From Amphirosellinia nigrospora (lineage: Eukaryota > Ascomycota > Sordariomycetes > Xylariales > Xylariaceae), in assembly GCA_004123355.1 (NCBI GenBank), contig SCHM01000003.1:372001-436000 (forward strand): DNA of 64,000 bases, in the 5' to 3' direction. The translations under genes and the position numbers were made by a program. The notes below the pieces were generated by a model. The model searched no databases and was not told the origin of the DNA. It was given only the letters and a program-made list of their open reading frames with translations. Below are positions 10,979-23,292 of this stretch, in pieces (positions within the stretch are counted from its first letter, which is position 1; each line of letters starts with the position of its first letter).

Positions 10979-12894
10979 ATGGGACAGTCCTTCAAGATGG
11001 CGCCATCGGCAGATACAAGTTTCGCATCTCATGTAGAAAGCCAGTTTACATCTTACGAGAAGGATCGTCAAATGCCATCCAAACAAGCCACCTACGCTGC
11101 AGGGTAAACCGCACAGAACACCGACACCAACAGGTCACGACCACATAGGCTGACGACAGTCATAGAAATGGGGCTCCCCAGGCTCATCCGTACGAGGCCC
11201 AGCGAGCGGGTGACAACGGGCCACTTCTCCTTCAGGACTTCCATCTCATCGAGCTACTCTCACACTTTGATCGTGAACGTGTTCCCGAGCGTGTAGTACA
11301 TGCGAAAGGTGGCGGCGCCCATGGGGTTTTCGAGTGTACCGATCCCATTCCCGACCTATGCATGGCCGATCTCTTTTCAGAGAAGGGCAAGAAGTGTTCT
11401 ATTACCATCCGCTTCTCTACTGTCGGAGGCGAGTCTGGTTCTCATGACTGTGCTCGTGACCCACGTGGATTTGCCGTCAAGTTTAGGACGGAAGAGGGGA
11501 ATTTCGACATGGTGGCTAACAACACCCCAGTCTTCTTCCTGCGAGACCCCGGTTGGTGGCTGATGGACATCCCTCCTCTTCCCTCGTCATGCCCGACTAA
11601 CTAGCGATAGCTAAATTCCCAATGTTTATTCACACTCAGAAGCGTGACCCGTCGACACATTTGACACATGCAGATGATGCAACCATGTTCTGGGACTATC
11701 TATCGCAGAACCCCGAATCGATCCACCAAGTCATGATCCTCATGGGGATAGGGGTATCCCAGACGGCTTTCGTAAAATGCATGGCTACTCCGGCCATGCC
11801 TTCAAGTTTATAAAGAAGGATGGGGATTGGGTTTACGTCCAGCTTCATTTCAAGTCTCGACAGGGCACCGGGTTCATCACCCAAGAAGAGTCGGCTAATA
11901 AGTCCCCTGACTACTCGCAGAAAGACCTGTACGAAGCCATCAAGCGCGGGGACTACCCGAAATGGGATGTCAAGATCCAAATCGCCACACCTAAGCAGGC
12001 CGAGGAGATGTGGGAACAGCAGAAGTTAGTTGTTCACCTTTGAATGATATATCAATTCTACTGACACCCTTTTCTTCTAGGATCAACATATTTGACCTCA
12101 CCCACGTCTGGCCTCAGGGGCAGTTCCCTCTACGCAAGATCGGTGAGATGACGCTGAACGAGAATGCCATCAACTACTTTGCCGAGATCGAGCAGGTCGC
12201 CTTCTCCCCGTCACATCTGGTGCCGGGCATCGAGCCGTCGGCCGACCCCGTGCTCCAGTCTCGCCTGTTCTCGTATAACGACACACACGTCCATCGCATC
12301 GGACCCAATTACCAGCAACTGCCCGTCAACGCCCCACGGACGACATACAAGTTCGGTAACTTCCAACGTGACGGACCTATGGCATTCAGTAACCAGGGCG
12401 CGCGACCTAATTATTTAAGCTCGATCGACCCTATCCAGTTGGAGCGCCGCAGAGTTGACCCCGACAAGACGCACGGGCACTTCATCGGGCAGGCGATCTC
12501 GTTCCTTTCAGAAATCCGGCCGGAAGATTTCAAGGCGCCGCGCGCGCTGTGGCAGAAGGTACTCGACGAGCCCGCGCGCGAGCGGCTCATCAGCAACATA
12601 TCACACAAGATGAGTCTCTGCCAGGATAAGGAGATCCTCAAGCGCCAGATCGCCATCTTCAGGGAAGTGGACGGCGATATCGCCACGCGTCTGGAGAGGG
12701 CGACGGGCATCAAGGGTCACGACGGCATCGCAGACCTCCAGTTCAACGGCACGCACAACGGGATGGCGAAGAAGGGTGCCAAGAATCGGTATGCGAATGG
12801 TGTCACTCCCGGCCAGCGCATGACGTCGAGTAATGGGGCGCCTTTCGCCCGGACGCATCTACCTGTTATGGAGATGGGAGTTGACGGGATTTAA
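10979..12894 (+). CDS. Monofunctional haem catalase, small-subunit type
   Basis: This enzyme dismutates hydrogen peroxide to water and oxygen. The distal histidine lies in [13 protein letters not shown] and the distal asparagine in [11 protein letters not shown]; the proximal haem tyrosine lies in [17 protein letters not shown]. The segments [20 protein letters not shown] and FIHTQKRDP are also diagnostic. Introns are at 11104-11165, 11552-11610 and 12025-12080. The protein ends soon after the NADPH-binding-type domain, with no C-terminal flavodoxin-like domain, so it is a small-subunit form of about 510 residues. There is no secretion signal. One base is missing near 11738-11750 (G-rich ATGGGGATAGGGG): the frame resumes at [14 protein letters not shown]. 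The start [13 protein letters not shown] could instead be the second ATG at 10997. Confidence 0.92.
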
Positions 12895-14865
12895 CGGTGG
12901 CTAGGTTGCTTGTTGTTTTCTTAGTCATAGTAAAGGCCAAATTTGTAAAGAAGCTGGTTGTGCTCAAGTTATATGGTAGGTGAAATTGAACGAATACACA
13001 GTTTGTATCATTGTACTACTTGCATTAAAAGTGGTAGAATGCTATAGTTATGTTATGACAGCTGAGTATGGACAAGAGATTAAGACTATAGCATAGTGAA
13101 AACTATGAGAAGATGCGGTATGATTACCATCGATATTAAGTAAGAGGACAAGAGAACAAGTCTCTTTAAATTCTTTGCCCCTATACACAAGACGTATGAG
13201 GAATAAGACAGGTGTTTATTTCACTTAGTCCTTGGCAAGGGTATAATGCATCTCAACGGAAGACTACAATCACAGCCTTGAGTACTGTCGTAATAGTGTC
13301 TGCGGGCTGTGCGCCGCAAGAGCGATCTCACTCGAATTGGAGAGGTAGACTCATCAAGAGAGGTACTGAAGTAGAATATTTTTTACGGCAGTCTTATTTA
13401 GTTGTTCCATGGTGTCTGACTCTCTTGTAACTCTGATGTCTTCTTCGGAAACTTTTATCTCTACTATGGCTGGGCAATTGAAGGATGCTTATCAGAGGGA
13501 ATCTGAAAGAGTCTGGTTGTCATACTCAAGCGGTTATCGCAACAACAGAGCCACAATGCCATCAAACCTACTTACCGCTTTGTAGGCTTCCTTGCATTTC
13601 TCATTTCCCTACCTAAGGCGTAATAGTGACATTCTACTAACCCCCTATTCAAGTGATGCCAATACTTGCACCCCTATAAACGACACTACCCGGAGCTCTA
13701 CAAGTGACCTTGCTATACCTGTCGAGGAGCATTTGTACCAATGTGCCTATCCCTAACTTTCCCAAGACAGTAGACGAGCCAATTATTCTTTCCGGTAAGT
13801 AAGCGACTATTTATGGTCTCTCAGAAGGCTCACCTCCTATAACAATATAGAGCTAACACATGCAGGAGATACTTGAACACCTAGGGTTGGATAATGGAGG
13901 GGACAGCGGTGAGAACAAACGATGTCTTCGTGTCGAGACTAGCCTGCTTAGAAACAAACTTACTACGCTAGCACTAATTGCGAAATCTTTTACTTTGTTA
14001 TTAGGTAAACCAACCGCTGTTCGATGTATAAGATAGATAGCCGTAACTTGATATCGAGCATAGGTACTACAACTGGAAAGATATATGTAAGTGCCTCCTG
14101 GAAATAGTGCCTGACAAGCCATGGCGTTACAGTGGGTCCGGGGAAGCTAGGGCGCTATTACAGTACATACTTCCAAGTTAGGGTCACCTGGACAGCTGAA
14201 AGGGGTCCTCCGAAGACGGACGACGACGCTTTTTTTAGTGAACAATCTTATCTAACTATTTCTCTACCTACCTAGTACACGTAGGTACCTATCATGCCTG
14301 TACAAATACTGGTAGCCACTGGAGGGCTGCAGGTGCCCAGTCCTATCTTTGATTAAGTACATGCAATTGTGCTGAGTAGGTCTGTTTGAGCCTACCTTTC
14401 GCATTTGAACTCCTTCTGCCCATTCAATCCCTGGTAGGTGTGCTGCGTTACGTATTAATTTGTCTTTTACCCGTCAACGTCAGCGACCAGGTGACCGGCA
14501 TCGTCAATCCATGAATCCTCTTCATCCATTAGCCTCCGATTGTAACCGCCATTGGTGATTGTTTAGGTCCCCGATCTATTTCCGCTTCCATTGTGTTATA
14601 CCTGGTCTTTTGGCGGCTTACGAGAGCCTTCTTACTGCTGTATTCGTGAGTTTCTCCTTGCATCGTCGGCCCTTCGATCTATTCACTCCGAGACAACGAT
14701 TAAGAGCCGTCCGGGAAGCGTGACGACGATAATAACAACAGCAACAACAACTACAATCACAACGATTGAAACGATTACGACTACGATAACGACTACAACT
14801 ATGTGTCAACCCGGCTTGCCTAATACATAAGCATAAGAAACGAGTGTTTATGCAAGCATTGCACC
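12895..14865. other. Gene-free spacer upstream of sulfite oxidase
   Basis: About 2 kb of AT-leaning DNA. It includes TACCTA/TAGGTA words at 14262-14292 and a short (ACG/ACA)-type low-complexity stretch at 14720-14800 just upstream of the sulfite oxidase start. The open frame at 13212-13430 has no family features. Confidence 0.4.
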
Positions 14866-16714
14866 ATGTCAACTCCCTTCTGTAGGCACGTTGGAAGGGA
14901 GCTCTGTAAAGCCGTGTCGAGGCCCCAACGAGCCCGCCGACTCTGGCAAACATTCGAGCCACCACAACCACAAACATCCAACCCTCAAAAGTACTGTTCA
15001 AGGCCCTTCGCCTTCCAAGCCTCTCGCCGACAGCCTGTCTCTCGACCTGCCCGAAGGCAGACCCAGCCCCCAAAGCCCGTGTCCGATCGCTTCCCGTCCT
15101 TGCCGCAAGCACCGGACTGCTTACTCTGCTCTTCACCGTCTTCCAGCCCGTCTCCCACGAGCCAATTGAGCTTCTCACAGATCTTCCGGCGTCCCCTTCT
15201 GCAGAACCACCAGCCGACGACGACCATGGCGACAGGCTGCCACGATATCGACTGTCCGAGATAAAAGAACATGGCCCTAAGTCTGAGAGACCATGGGTCA
15301 CCTATGGAGATAAAGTCTATGACATAACGAATTGGATTGGCGCTCATCCGGTGGTGAGGTCATCTTGCGCGCTGCTGGTGGTTCTATCGAACCCTATTGG
15401 ACATCTTCGCCATCCACAAATCACAGTACGTTCGGGACATTCTAGAGCAATATGTCGTAGGCAAGGTGCACCCAGACGACTTAGAGAATGGCCGGCCCTT
15501 GCAAAACGCCATCGAAGACCCCTTCGTCGCCGACCCAAACGAGACACGAGGTTGCGCCAGATCACGCAGAAGCCATGCAACGCCGAGACCCCAGGTGATG
15601 AGCTTGCCGAATCCTTCTTGACGCCCAACGAGACCTTCTATGTCCGTAACCACATGTGGGTACCTGTCATAGACGAGACCGAGGCCGATAATCACGGTAT
15701 TACGATTGAGATGCCCGACGGTGAGGTCAAGATGTATAGTGTCGGAGAGCTCAAGGCCCGGTTCAAACAGTATTCCATCACCGCCGTGCTACAATGTTCT
15801 GGCAACCGACGCAATGACATGACGAGATACGCCAAGAAGACGAATGGGCTTCAATGGACTGTGGGAGCTATCAGCTGCGCGAAATGGGAGGGTGTACGAT
15901 TGCGAGACGTCCTGGCTGATGCCGGGCTCTCACTCGCCAACCCTAGCGAGGACGCACGGCATGTCCAATTCTCCGGTCTGGAAGCGTACGGTGCGAGTAT
16001 ACCTATCGAATCGGCCATCGATCCTCGTGGCGATGTGCTTCTGGCCTTCAAAATGAATGACGAGCCGCTACCGCGGGATCACGGGTTTCCCGTTCGGGTG
16101 GTCGTGCCCGGTCACGTTGCTGCGCGAGCTGTTAAATGGGTAAATAAAATTGTGGTCAGCGATGAAGAGAGCACGACGTGGCAGAGGAAAGACTACAAGT
16201 GCTTTGGTCCCAACGAGACGAAGCAGGACTGGGACAAGTACAAATCCATCCAAGTGATGCCCATCACGAGCGCCATCACGCGAACAAGACTGAGGCCCGA
16301 GGCACGCGCCACGCAAACTAAGCAAGAACCGAGAGCGACGGCCAGCGGCCGGGTGGTCCAGATGGAAGGCTACGCCTACTCAGGCGGCGGACGGGAGATC
16401 CAACGCGTGGACATCAGCCTCGACGGGGCGCCACCTGGGACCAGGCGAAGCTGCTCGACGACACGCAGCAGGAGAAAGGGCTCGGACCTGGTGCTGGAAG
16501 CGCTGGGCGTACGAGGGCGTATTACCCGAGGTCAAGGATGACGCCAACGGTGAGGCCAAGACCACCTTTGTCGTCAAAGCCACGACGACGCGTACAACAC
16601 ACAGCCCGAGAGCCACAGAGCATCTAACTTGGGACTCGCGTGTGGCACCGTGTCGACTTTGACTGCAAGACGGGCGATTGCTGGGGTGAGAAGAAGACGA
16701 AACCAACTAAATAA
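14866..16714 (+). CDS. Sulfite oxidase (cytochrome b5 plus molybdopterin domains), with several frame breaks
   Basis: This enzyme oxidises sulfite to sulfate in the mitochondrial intermembrane space. The Arg-rich N-terminus MSTPFCRHVGRELCKAV looks like a presequence, and a His-rich segment (GKHSSHHNHKHPT) follows. A cytochrome b5 domain comes next, YRLSEIKEHGPKSERPWVTY to DITNWIGAHPGG with the haem-binding HPGG. The molybdopterin domain contains the Mo-ligand cysteine in AVLQCSGNRRNDM and then HGFPVRVVVPGHVAARAVKW. The b5-then-Mo order distinguishes it from nitrate reductase. The C-terminal dimerisation domain starts at GRVVQMEGYAYSGGGREIQR. The frame slips near 14890, 15347 (CCGGTGG in the HPGG codons), 15537 (CCAAACG), 16422 (ACGGGGCG) and again to the end, each as if one base of a run were missing. 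The end is approximate. Confidence 0.85.
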
Positions 16715-17504
16715 ATAGGTGGGTTGATTTGTGTGTGTGTTTTCTTTTTGTTTAGTATATGGGCTACGAGTCATAGCGCTTACACCTTGATGATTGCGTC
16801 ATTTGGCGCCTTTCTTGCGTTTTTTGATGGGTTCTGGACGGGAATATCGTGTACTAGATTGATACCAATTGTAGCGTTGGTGTTGAGGATGTGGGGAGCT
16901 CAAAGGCAGGTACCCACCACTGAGTTTACATGGTTAGAGGGTTCAACTCCCGTGGTTTTGTTTTAATATTACTCAGCTCATAATTAGGCAGTCAGATAAA
17001 AGGAAATGTGTAATACTAATAATATTAAGACCTCTCCATCCACATTCCTTTTATAATACAACGCATTACGTCTCGACCATGCGGAGCTTCGGTTTATTAG
17101 AGACAAACACGTCATTATCATACACAAACACTGCGTACGTCAGGATTAAGTGTATAAATTGTGGTATTAAATTTTTATCGTTTTCGCTATTTCGTTACAC
17201 ATCCTAACACTCCAAACATGCTAGATCCAATTCGTCGGTTTCTTTCGTGGTATAAAACTACAACGCACAGCCATGACTCATTAATTCAACGACGGTACTT
17301 AAGGGAAGAGGGGTATTTATTTATCGCCAAGTCATTGCCATCGCCCAACGCCAGATAGTGAGGAAGAAAGCCAAGCAATATGTCTGTTTCGTGTTTTCAA
17401 TGACGTGAGGTTATAATAATCGATAACACGCTTAGTAGCTTGGTAATGGAATTGTTCATTTGTGAAATATGCTCATAAGTTTCAGGTGGATATGAGGGAG
17501 GCGT
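16715..17504. other. Convergent spacer
   Basis: AT-rich DNA lies between the 3' ends of sulfite oxidase and the MARVEL gene. A GT-rich run follows the sulfite oxidase stop at 16729-16750. No gene is seen. Confidence 0.45.
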
Positions 17505-18055
17505 TTAGGCGCCGGGGTACGCATTCGTCTGCTTGTTCGTCTCGACGTGGTGGCCGCGGCGACGCAGGGACTCGATGGCGTCGACAACGGCGAGGAAGGT
17601 GAAGAGGGCCCAGAGGAAAAGCCGAAGGCGATAGAGGTCTCGGCGACCTGGCACGCGCGGCCGCCGCGGCAGTCGTACGGGCCGCCGAAGTAGACGGCCA
17701 GCGCGATGGATCCGGCGAACCAGAAGATGGCCGTCACCACGTTGAGGGCGAGCGCGGCGAGCCGGTGGAAGAGCGAGGTCATGTACAGCGGCACCAGACC
17801 GATGTAGAGCAGCACCAGGATCGACCAGACCGAGTTGAAGATCATGAAGTTGAGCGGCGACGGCGAGGTCCCGCCGAAGCCGAAGTAGCTGTTGAAGAGG
17901 CTGGCCCCTGGAAACGGTTAGGTTAGCGGTTGTTTGGTGGTGATGGTTTGTGTGTGAGAGGGTGATGTCTACGTACAGTATGCGGTTAGGCCAAGCTCAA
18001 TTATAGAGAAGATGGCTGCTACAACGTGGACTATGGGTGCGAATCCGAGAGCCAT
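17505..18055 (-). CDS. MARVEL-domain four-helix membrane protein
   Basis: This is a small integral membrane protein of the MARVEL type (fungal Nce102-like group), probably at the plasma membrane or endosomes; its biochemical role is unknown. Exon 1 starts MALGFAPIVHVVAAIFSIIE, the first membrane helix. An intron (donor GTACGT, acceptor TTTCCAG) joins TAY to WASLFNSYFGFGG. Helix 2 is MIFNSVWSILVLLYIGLVPL and helix 3 is LALNVVTAIFWFAGSIALAV. A Cys-containing loop GGPYDCRGGRACQVAETSIA precedes helix 4. One T is missing from a T-run near 17614; the frame then resumes as FFLWALFTFLAVVDAIESL and ends HHVETNKQTNAYPGA. Length is about 160 residues, normal for the family. Confidence 0.8.
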
Positions 18056-20157
18056 TGTGATTTTCTTTCGAGGGTGTAATGTGGAAAGTTTTGTTAGTTT
18101 TGTCGCAGGTGAGTCGGAATATAGAAGTCGACGGTTAGGACTGAATTGTTGGTGAGGATTAGGTAGTATTGACTCTCTGTGTGTGTCCGATTCGCGATGT
18201 AGTATTCGCTCGAGTCGTTAACTTGATCCAGGTGAAAGATGCTTACTCAAAAATTTGGAGCGTGTGTCAAAGAAAAGTCGGGCCAAGGTGGGCAAGATAT
18301 AGACTACATCCAGAACGTGCAAAAGGTGACAACGTCATGCCCATGATGCATAGCCGTCATAAGCCGGAGAACGGGGACCAACCCTGTCACGTTGACGCTA
18401 GCCTTGGCACTTAGCCCGAAACAAATCGAGGGTGCCAGACCTTGGATCGGCCCTCACATTCACCATTTGTCTACTATGTACGGGTCTGCTATGCGTAGGT
18501 GTGGAAATTCTTGGAACGCTGTGGCGGTATGGGATGATGGCGCATCATACAACGTCGCACAAATGATGACGTGGTTGAGGTACCCCTGACATTACATAGA
18601 TGTATGAAGTTTCGGTTTTCTGTACTGCGAACACGTGGTTTATTCTCTGCCTATGCAAGCACCTGATGGCAACTCGAGTACCAGGTCTAGACTACAGTGC
18701 CGAAAGCATATAAATTCCAGAATATATGTAGAGGGTGCAAACAATACGGTTGCGAATACGATGAGCTTTGCTCGTCTTTTGTTACGTAGGGCAGTGTCCA
18801 ACAATTATCTACCTACCTAGGTAATTAAGCTCAGGGGACCCTGACCGCTATGACGACATGGCAACTCGTGAATAGCCTAGTCTAGACTATTTCTGGTGTA
18901 CGCTGCACGTTTGATTGGTTGGTTTATGTAAGCTGTTTTTTTCGGGGTCGGCAAGGGTCGATCGTGAAACAACGCGGGGGATCGTCACATCATCAGATGA
19001 GAGTGAATAATATTGTGAGATTGAAAGACGTCAATAAACCCAATATCATGATATATCAAAACTACTACATGCGAAATCGGTTTCTTCTCACTTTTTTTAT
19101 AAACCCCCTAGGATCCGATCCCCTAATGTCACCTTTTATAGAGTCGTTGGTATCAGCTCTTGTCTCGAGGTCAATTACCACTACTGTCAATTTTTAAATT
19201 TGAATACAAACTCCCTGGCGCTCTTCTCTACGCTTCCGCTTTACTCCCCGATGTGAAGGTTGAAATGCTGCGTTATGCTGTTTGATATCGCTGCTAGATA
19301 CTTTGTTTATCGAGAAGCAACCAGATGGGAGAATAGACTGCGCTAAGAAATGCCTTGGCGCAATGCAACACAAGGATAATTGACCCAAGAGATTGGATAG
19401 CAGTTAAGCTTCTATATGGTATTCCGTATTGGGCGAAAGCAAGATAAGAGGAAAGAGGAAATACAAAGAGGGCGCACCAGAAAGCAACAGTTCAGTCGCC
19501 CTCGACGGCGACCAATCCTTTGCCGACTGACGAGCTTATCATTCAAATCAATAGCGACGAGCACGGTGCAAAGCAACCCCTATCGTGATAATCGGAATCC
19601 GAAATGCTGGGAGCGCTAGACATGGGCCTGTATGAGAGGCGACGACCACGTGCTCCGATACAAGCGTATCAATCGTCGTCAGGTCTCGATCTCGCCAGCC
19701 TCGGATGCAATGCTGCTCTGCCAAGCCAGGCGTCCGGCGTTCTATGTGGGTTCTTCCACTAGATCTAATCTCAATGTAACTCTTTTCTTCTCGCTTCTCT
19801 TCGCGAATGTGGCATTTTATCTGGATATTGCCCTGAAATAGCAAGTAGCTATGGGCCCTTACCGAGCCGACTAGTAGGTAGGAATCGTAGCTGTCTACTT
19901 CGGTGCAGAATTGACGAGAGCATGCTCCTCGATACGACCTTGCTATTGGTCGATGGTTCATGATAGCATCTCGTCGCTACTGCTCGAAATGTGAAGTGAA
20001 GCTATGGGTATGCAGGCTTGTTGCTCATAAAAGAGCAACTTCCCAGGCTCTTGGGTAAGTTCGGTAGATTTTGCGATGTTGAGAGCTCACGCGATGAGTG
20101 TTCGTTGATAGCACGGCTTCTATTGCGTTATTTCACTATTTAGAATCGACTATCAAC
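18056..20157. other. Gene-free divergent spacer
   Basis: About 2.1 kb separates the MARVEL gene from the phosphodiesterase gene. It contains TACCTACCTAGGTA at 18811-18824. Several open frames of 60-137 codons are present (for example 19548-19961 on the minus strand), but none shows a family motif, so I do not call them. Confidence 0.4.
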
Positions 20158-21407
20158 ATGCATATCACGGGTTCCTCCATCATTAGTGGTATTCTCCTTA
20201 CCGCCACCACCGGAGTCTCTGCGATCCCCCAATCTAACAAGGGCATGTCGCATCCCCGCCACAATGTCGAACTGGGACCCCGACCGGAGTACCTCGTAAG
20301 GGACATGGATGACGGGCAATTGAAGGATCGCCTCTCCTCGTGCTTAGACAAGGGGGTCGTGACCACCAAGTTCTCCATCGGTCACCGTGGTGGCGCTTGT
20401 CTGCAGTTCCCGAGGAAACCCTCGAGTCGCACACGGCCGGTATCAGGATGGGCGCCGGCATGGAAGAATGCGACGTGGCATTTACCCTTGACCGCGAGCT
20501 CGTCTGCCGTCACGACCAGTGCGATCTACATACCACGACCAACATCGTCGCGACGCCGCTAGGCGCCAAGTGCAGCACGCCGTTCCAGCCCGCGAGCCCC
20601 GGCAGGGCGGCGACGGCACGGTGCTGCACGAGCGATATCACCCTCGCCGAGTTCAAGAGCCTGTGCGGCAAGATGGACGGTTTCAACGCGTCGGCCACGA
20701 CGCCCGAGGACTACCTCCACGGGACCCCTAACTGGCGGACGGATTTGTACTCGACGTGCGGCACGCTCTCGCACAAGGAGTTCATCGCATTCATCGACTC
20801 GCACCCGGAGCTCCTCTTCACCAGCGAGCTAAAAGAGCCGAGGGTCCCCATGCCGTTCCAGGGGAACTACACGACGGAGCAGTACGAGCAGCAGATCGTC
20901 GACGAGTACGTGGCCGCCGGCGTACACCCGTGTGTGAGCTTCCTGTTCCGCGACGTCGCGTACTGGTTGAAGCACGCGCCCGCTTCGGCCGGCAGGCTAT
21001 CCTGTTGGACCAGAGCGGGGACGCGCCCGGCACCATCGAGCAGGCCGCCGCGAATCTGACGTTCTACAAGGACGCGGGCGTGCGCATCGTCGCGCCGCCG
21101 CTGCCGTACCTCGTCTCCCTGGACGAGGAGGGCGAGTACGTCCCCTCGGCGTACGCGAGCAGGCGAAGACGCTCGGGCTGGATAATCACATGGTCGTTAG
21201 AGCGGTCGGGTCCGCTGGCGCAGGTCGCGGCGAAGGGGGATTATTACTATAGCACCATCTTCAACGGCACACACAGGATAGCGATATGTATAGGCTCGTC
21301 GATGTGCTCGCGCGCCAGGTCGGTGTTGTGGGCATCTTTTCGGATTGGTCGGCGACGGTGACGTTTATGCCAATTGCTTTGGTTTTTATAACCACCCCTT
21401 TGCATGA
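20158..21407 (+). CDS. Secreted glycerophosphodiester phosphodiesterase-family protein, with frame breaks
   Basis: GDPD-family proteins hydrolyse glycerophosphodiesters to glycerol-3-phosphate and an alcohol. The start gives a signal peptide ([20 protein letters not shown]). The catalytic His-Arg pair is in [14 protein letters not shown] and the metal-binding acidic pair in [53 protein letters not shown] and [14 protein letters not shown] are conserved in the long fungal secreted subgroup. The frame slips near 20410 (C-run), 20985, 21165, 21285 and 21366 (T-run), mostly as if one base were missing. Relative to my memory of the family, a few residues are also lacking between GVHP and FLFRDVAYW. 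The gene converges on the chitinase gene with about 85 bp between stops. Confidence 0.8.
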
Positions 21408-21491
21408 TAGGTAGTTATATATAGACAACGCTATGACTTATATACTAGATCAAGATCGTAACTTGCATCGCAGAAGGTGTGTTACGGGAGA

Positions 21492-22831
21492 TCACAGCTC
21501 ATCCTTCATCTTAGCAAGTCGTTCGATGCCAGTATTAAGAGCCTTAAGATGGGCGAAATCCGGCGCGTTCTCCTAGGCCCCAAGCGAACACACCCCCAAG
21601 CTTCCTCTCTTCTACGATGAGCGGGAACTTCTTCGCTACGGCTCGGGTGTGTCAAACGTCCACCAAAGTGCCGGCTCTTGGTCCCAGTACCAATAACCAC
21701 CGCCCTCTTCGTCGTAGTGTCCGTCTTCCAACGCCCTCTCAAAGGATTCCTTGATGTTTTCAGGAACGTCATCATGCCACGAGAAGCCTCCCGTCTTCCC
21801 AGATCGGCGCCGTTTCCGGGTCTTCCATCAATCCGGTAGGGCAGCCGATAGGGTTCTCGGCACAGGACTTGCCTTTGGTCCGGAAGTATTTGGTGTAGAA
21901 GGCGAAGCCGAGGTTGATCTTGTCGGCCGGGGCACCGTTCGCCATGTAAGCATCCACGGCCTCGAGACTGAGCTGCACGCCCGTGTGATGCTTCGTCACG
22001 TTGTCCCGTCTGTTCATCAGATCGTATGTCATGACGTTGAGGAAGTCGAGCGACGCCATGATCTGCGGTACGGTGTCGGCCGTGAAGGCGAGCATGTCGC
22101 GAGGAATACCGGGCACCGCGGCGGACATGAGCTTGTTAGGGCCGAGCGCTCTGCGGATCTCGGCTAGAAGTAGGGGTATGCGGTGATCTCCCACGCCTTC
22201 GCTTCGTTGTACTTGCTTGTAATCTTCACCATTGCCCCTGAGCCGTGTCAGTTGGGAGAAGTGGTTGCGGTTTGTATCAGGAGGCCACTAACCCGGATAT
22301 TCCCAGTCGATATCAACACCTATGCATGTCAGGAGTTGTCCCATTGATATGAAATTTTCATCATATAAAGGGGTACGAACCATCAGCGCTTGTATCGCGA
22401 ACCATGTCGGCTACATTTCGCGCAAACCTGGCTCGACTCTCTTTTGTGCGGGCTGCGGTATCAAAACCATCGGTATCCCCCAACCGCCAATAGCAACCAT
22501 GATCTTGGTCCCAGGTTGGAACTTGGATCGGGCTTCCTCGACAGACATGAATATCGGAGGAACTGCTCTCTTCCCGATTAAAGGTGTTTGAATTCATGAA
22601 AGCCAGAGCGACATGAGTAATCGGGGTCCTGAGGGAAGCATCATCAGGTACGACGGGTGCTGCCTGCGAGTTCATATTAGTGTATGTAAAGGATTTTGAC
22701 TTTTGCTCTGCAATGAAGCAATAATCATCGTACCCGGTGAGATACATGATATTCCGCATGGTGGTGGCCGAAGTCGTCGCCATGGCAAATAACAAGAATG
22801 GAGTTAGCCGCTGCCAGCAGAGGAAAATCAT
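21492..22831 (-). CDS. GH18 chitinase or chitinase-like protein, secreted, with frame breaks
   Basis: Glycoside hydrolase family 18 enzymes cleave chitin. After an N-terminal hydrophobic stretch (MIFLCWQRLTPFLLFAMATT) come RNIMYLTGY and TPITHVALAFMNSNTFN. An intron before 22330 joins ADG to VDIDWEYPG, which gives the full DxxDxDxE catalytic motif with Glu as proton donor. A second intron at about 22238-22294 leads to NGEDYKQV. Then ALGPNKLMSAAVPGIPRDM, LDFLNVMTYDLMNRRDN and INLGFAFYTKYF follow the usual barrel strands. The C-terminal third is split over frames but ends NTGIERLAKMKDEL. Frame slips fall near 22195, 21800 and 21600. The catalytic residues are intact, so activity is plausible once the sequence is corrected. 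Confidence 0.8.
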
Positions 22832-23292
22832 CTTGGAGTCTTAAAAATCAGGTCTATCTTGACCCTTTTCCCTTCCTCACAAGATTATCTCTTCCCTCTT
22901 CCGCCGGTGGAAGATAGAGCAAACAGCGCTACCACCTACAGACACGATGGTGATACTATATACTTAAGGTAAGCTAGAGAGAATCCCTTGCAGCTTAGCT
23001 ATATGTTCCTAGGTATGTACTAAGTAGGTCCTCTAGGTACCTACTGTAGTGGGGTAACACTGGGTTAGCGCCGCGGTTTAGTGCATTAGATATCGTGGAA
23101 AATATAGCACCTACCTAAGCTGCTGGCAGGAAGCTCGATTCATCAACTGCCCAGCGTGATGCCCTCCCCCTACCAGATCTCGACACCGAAGTGTCTCTAC
23201 GCCCAATCGAAGTACAAGAGCATGCTGTTATAATCACCGTCACGATTTATAAGGCAATTGGTCTACCATCCCTCTCCGCTGCCACCATCACC
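22832..23292. other. Divergent promoter region of chitinase and Jip5
   Basis: The spacer carries several TACCTA/TAGGTA words (23008-23046 and 23108-23117). No gene is seen. Confidence 0.45.

Noticed and set aside
13212-13430. Open frame of 72 codons as a small gene
   Set aside because: No family motif, no codon-use signal I can see, and it lies in AT-rich spacer DNA.
14866-16714. Nitrate reductase instead of sulfite oxidase
   Set aside because: The cytochrome b5 domain precedes the molybdopterin domain and there is no FAD/NADH domain.
16880-16960. Possible tRNA gene, because GGTTCAACTCC resembles a B box
   Set aside because: There is no A box or cloverleaf at the right distance, and the B box deviates at a conserved position.
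21751-22167. Plus-strand open frame of 138 codons
   Set aside because: It is the antisense shadow of the chitinase barrel.
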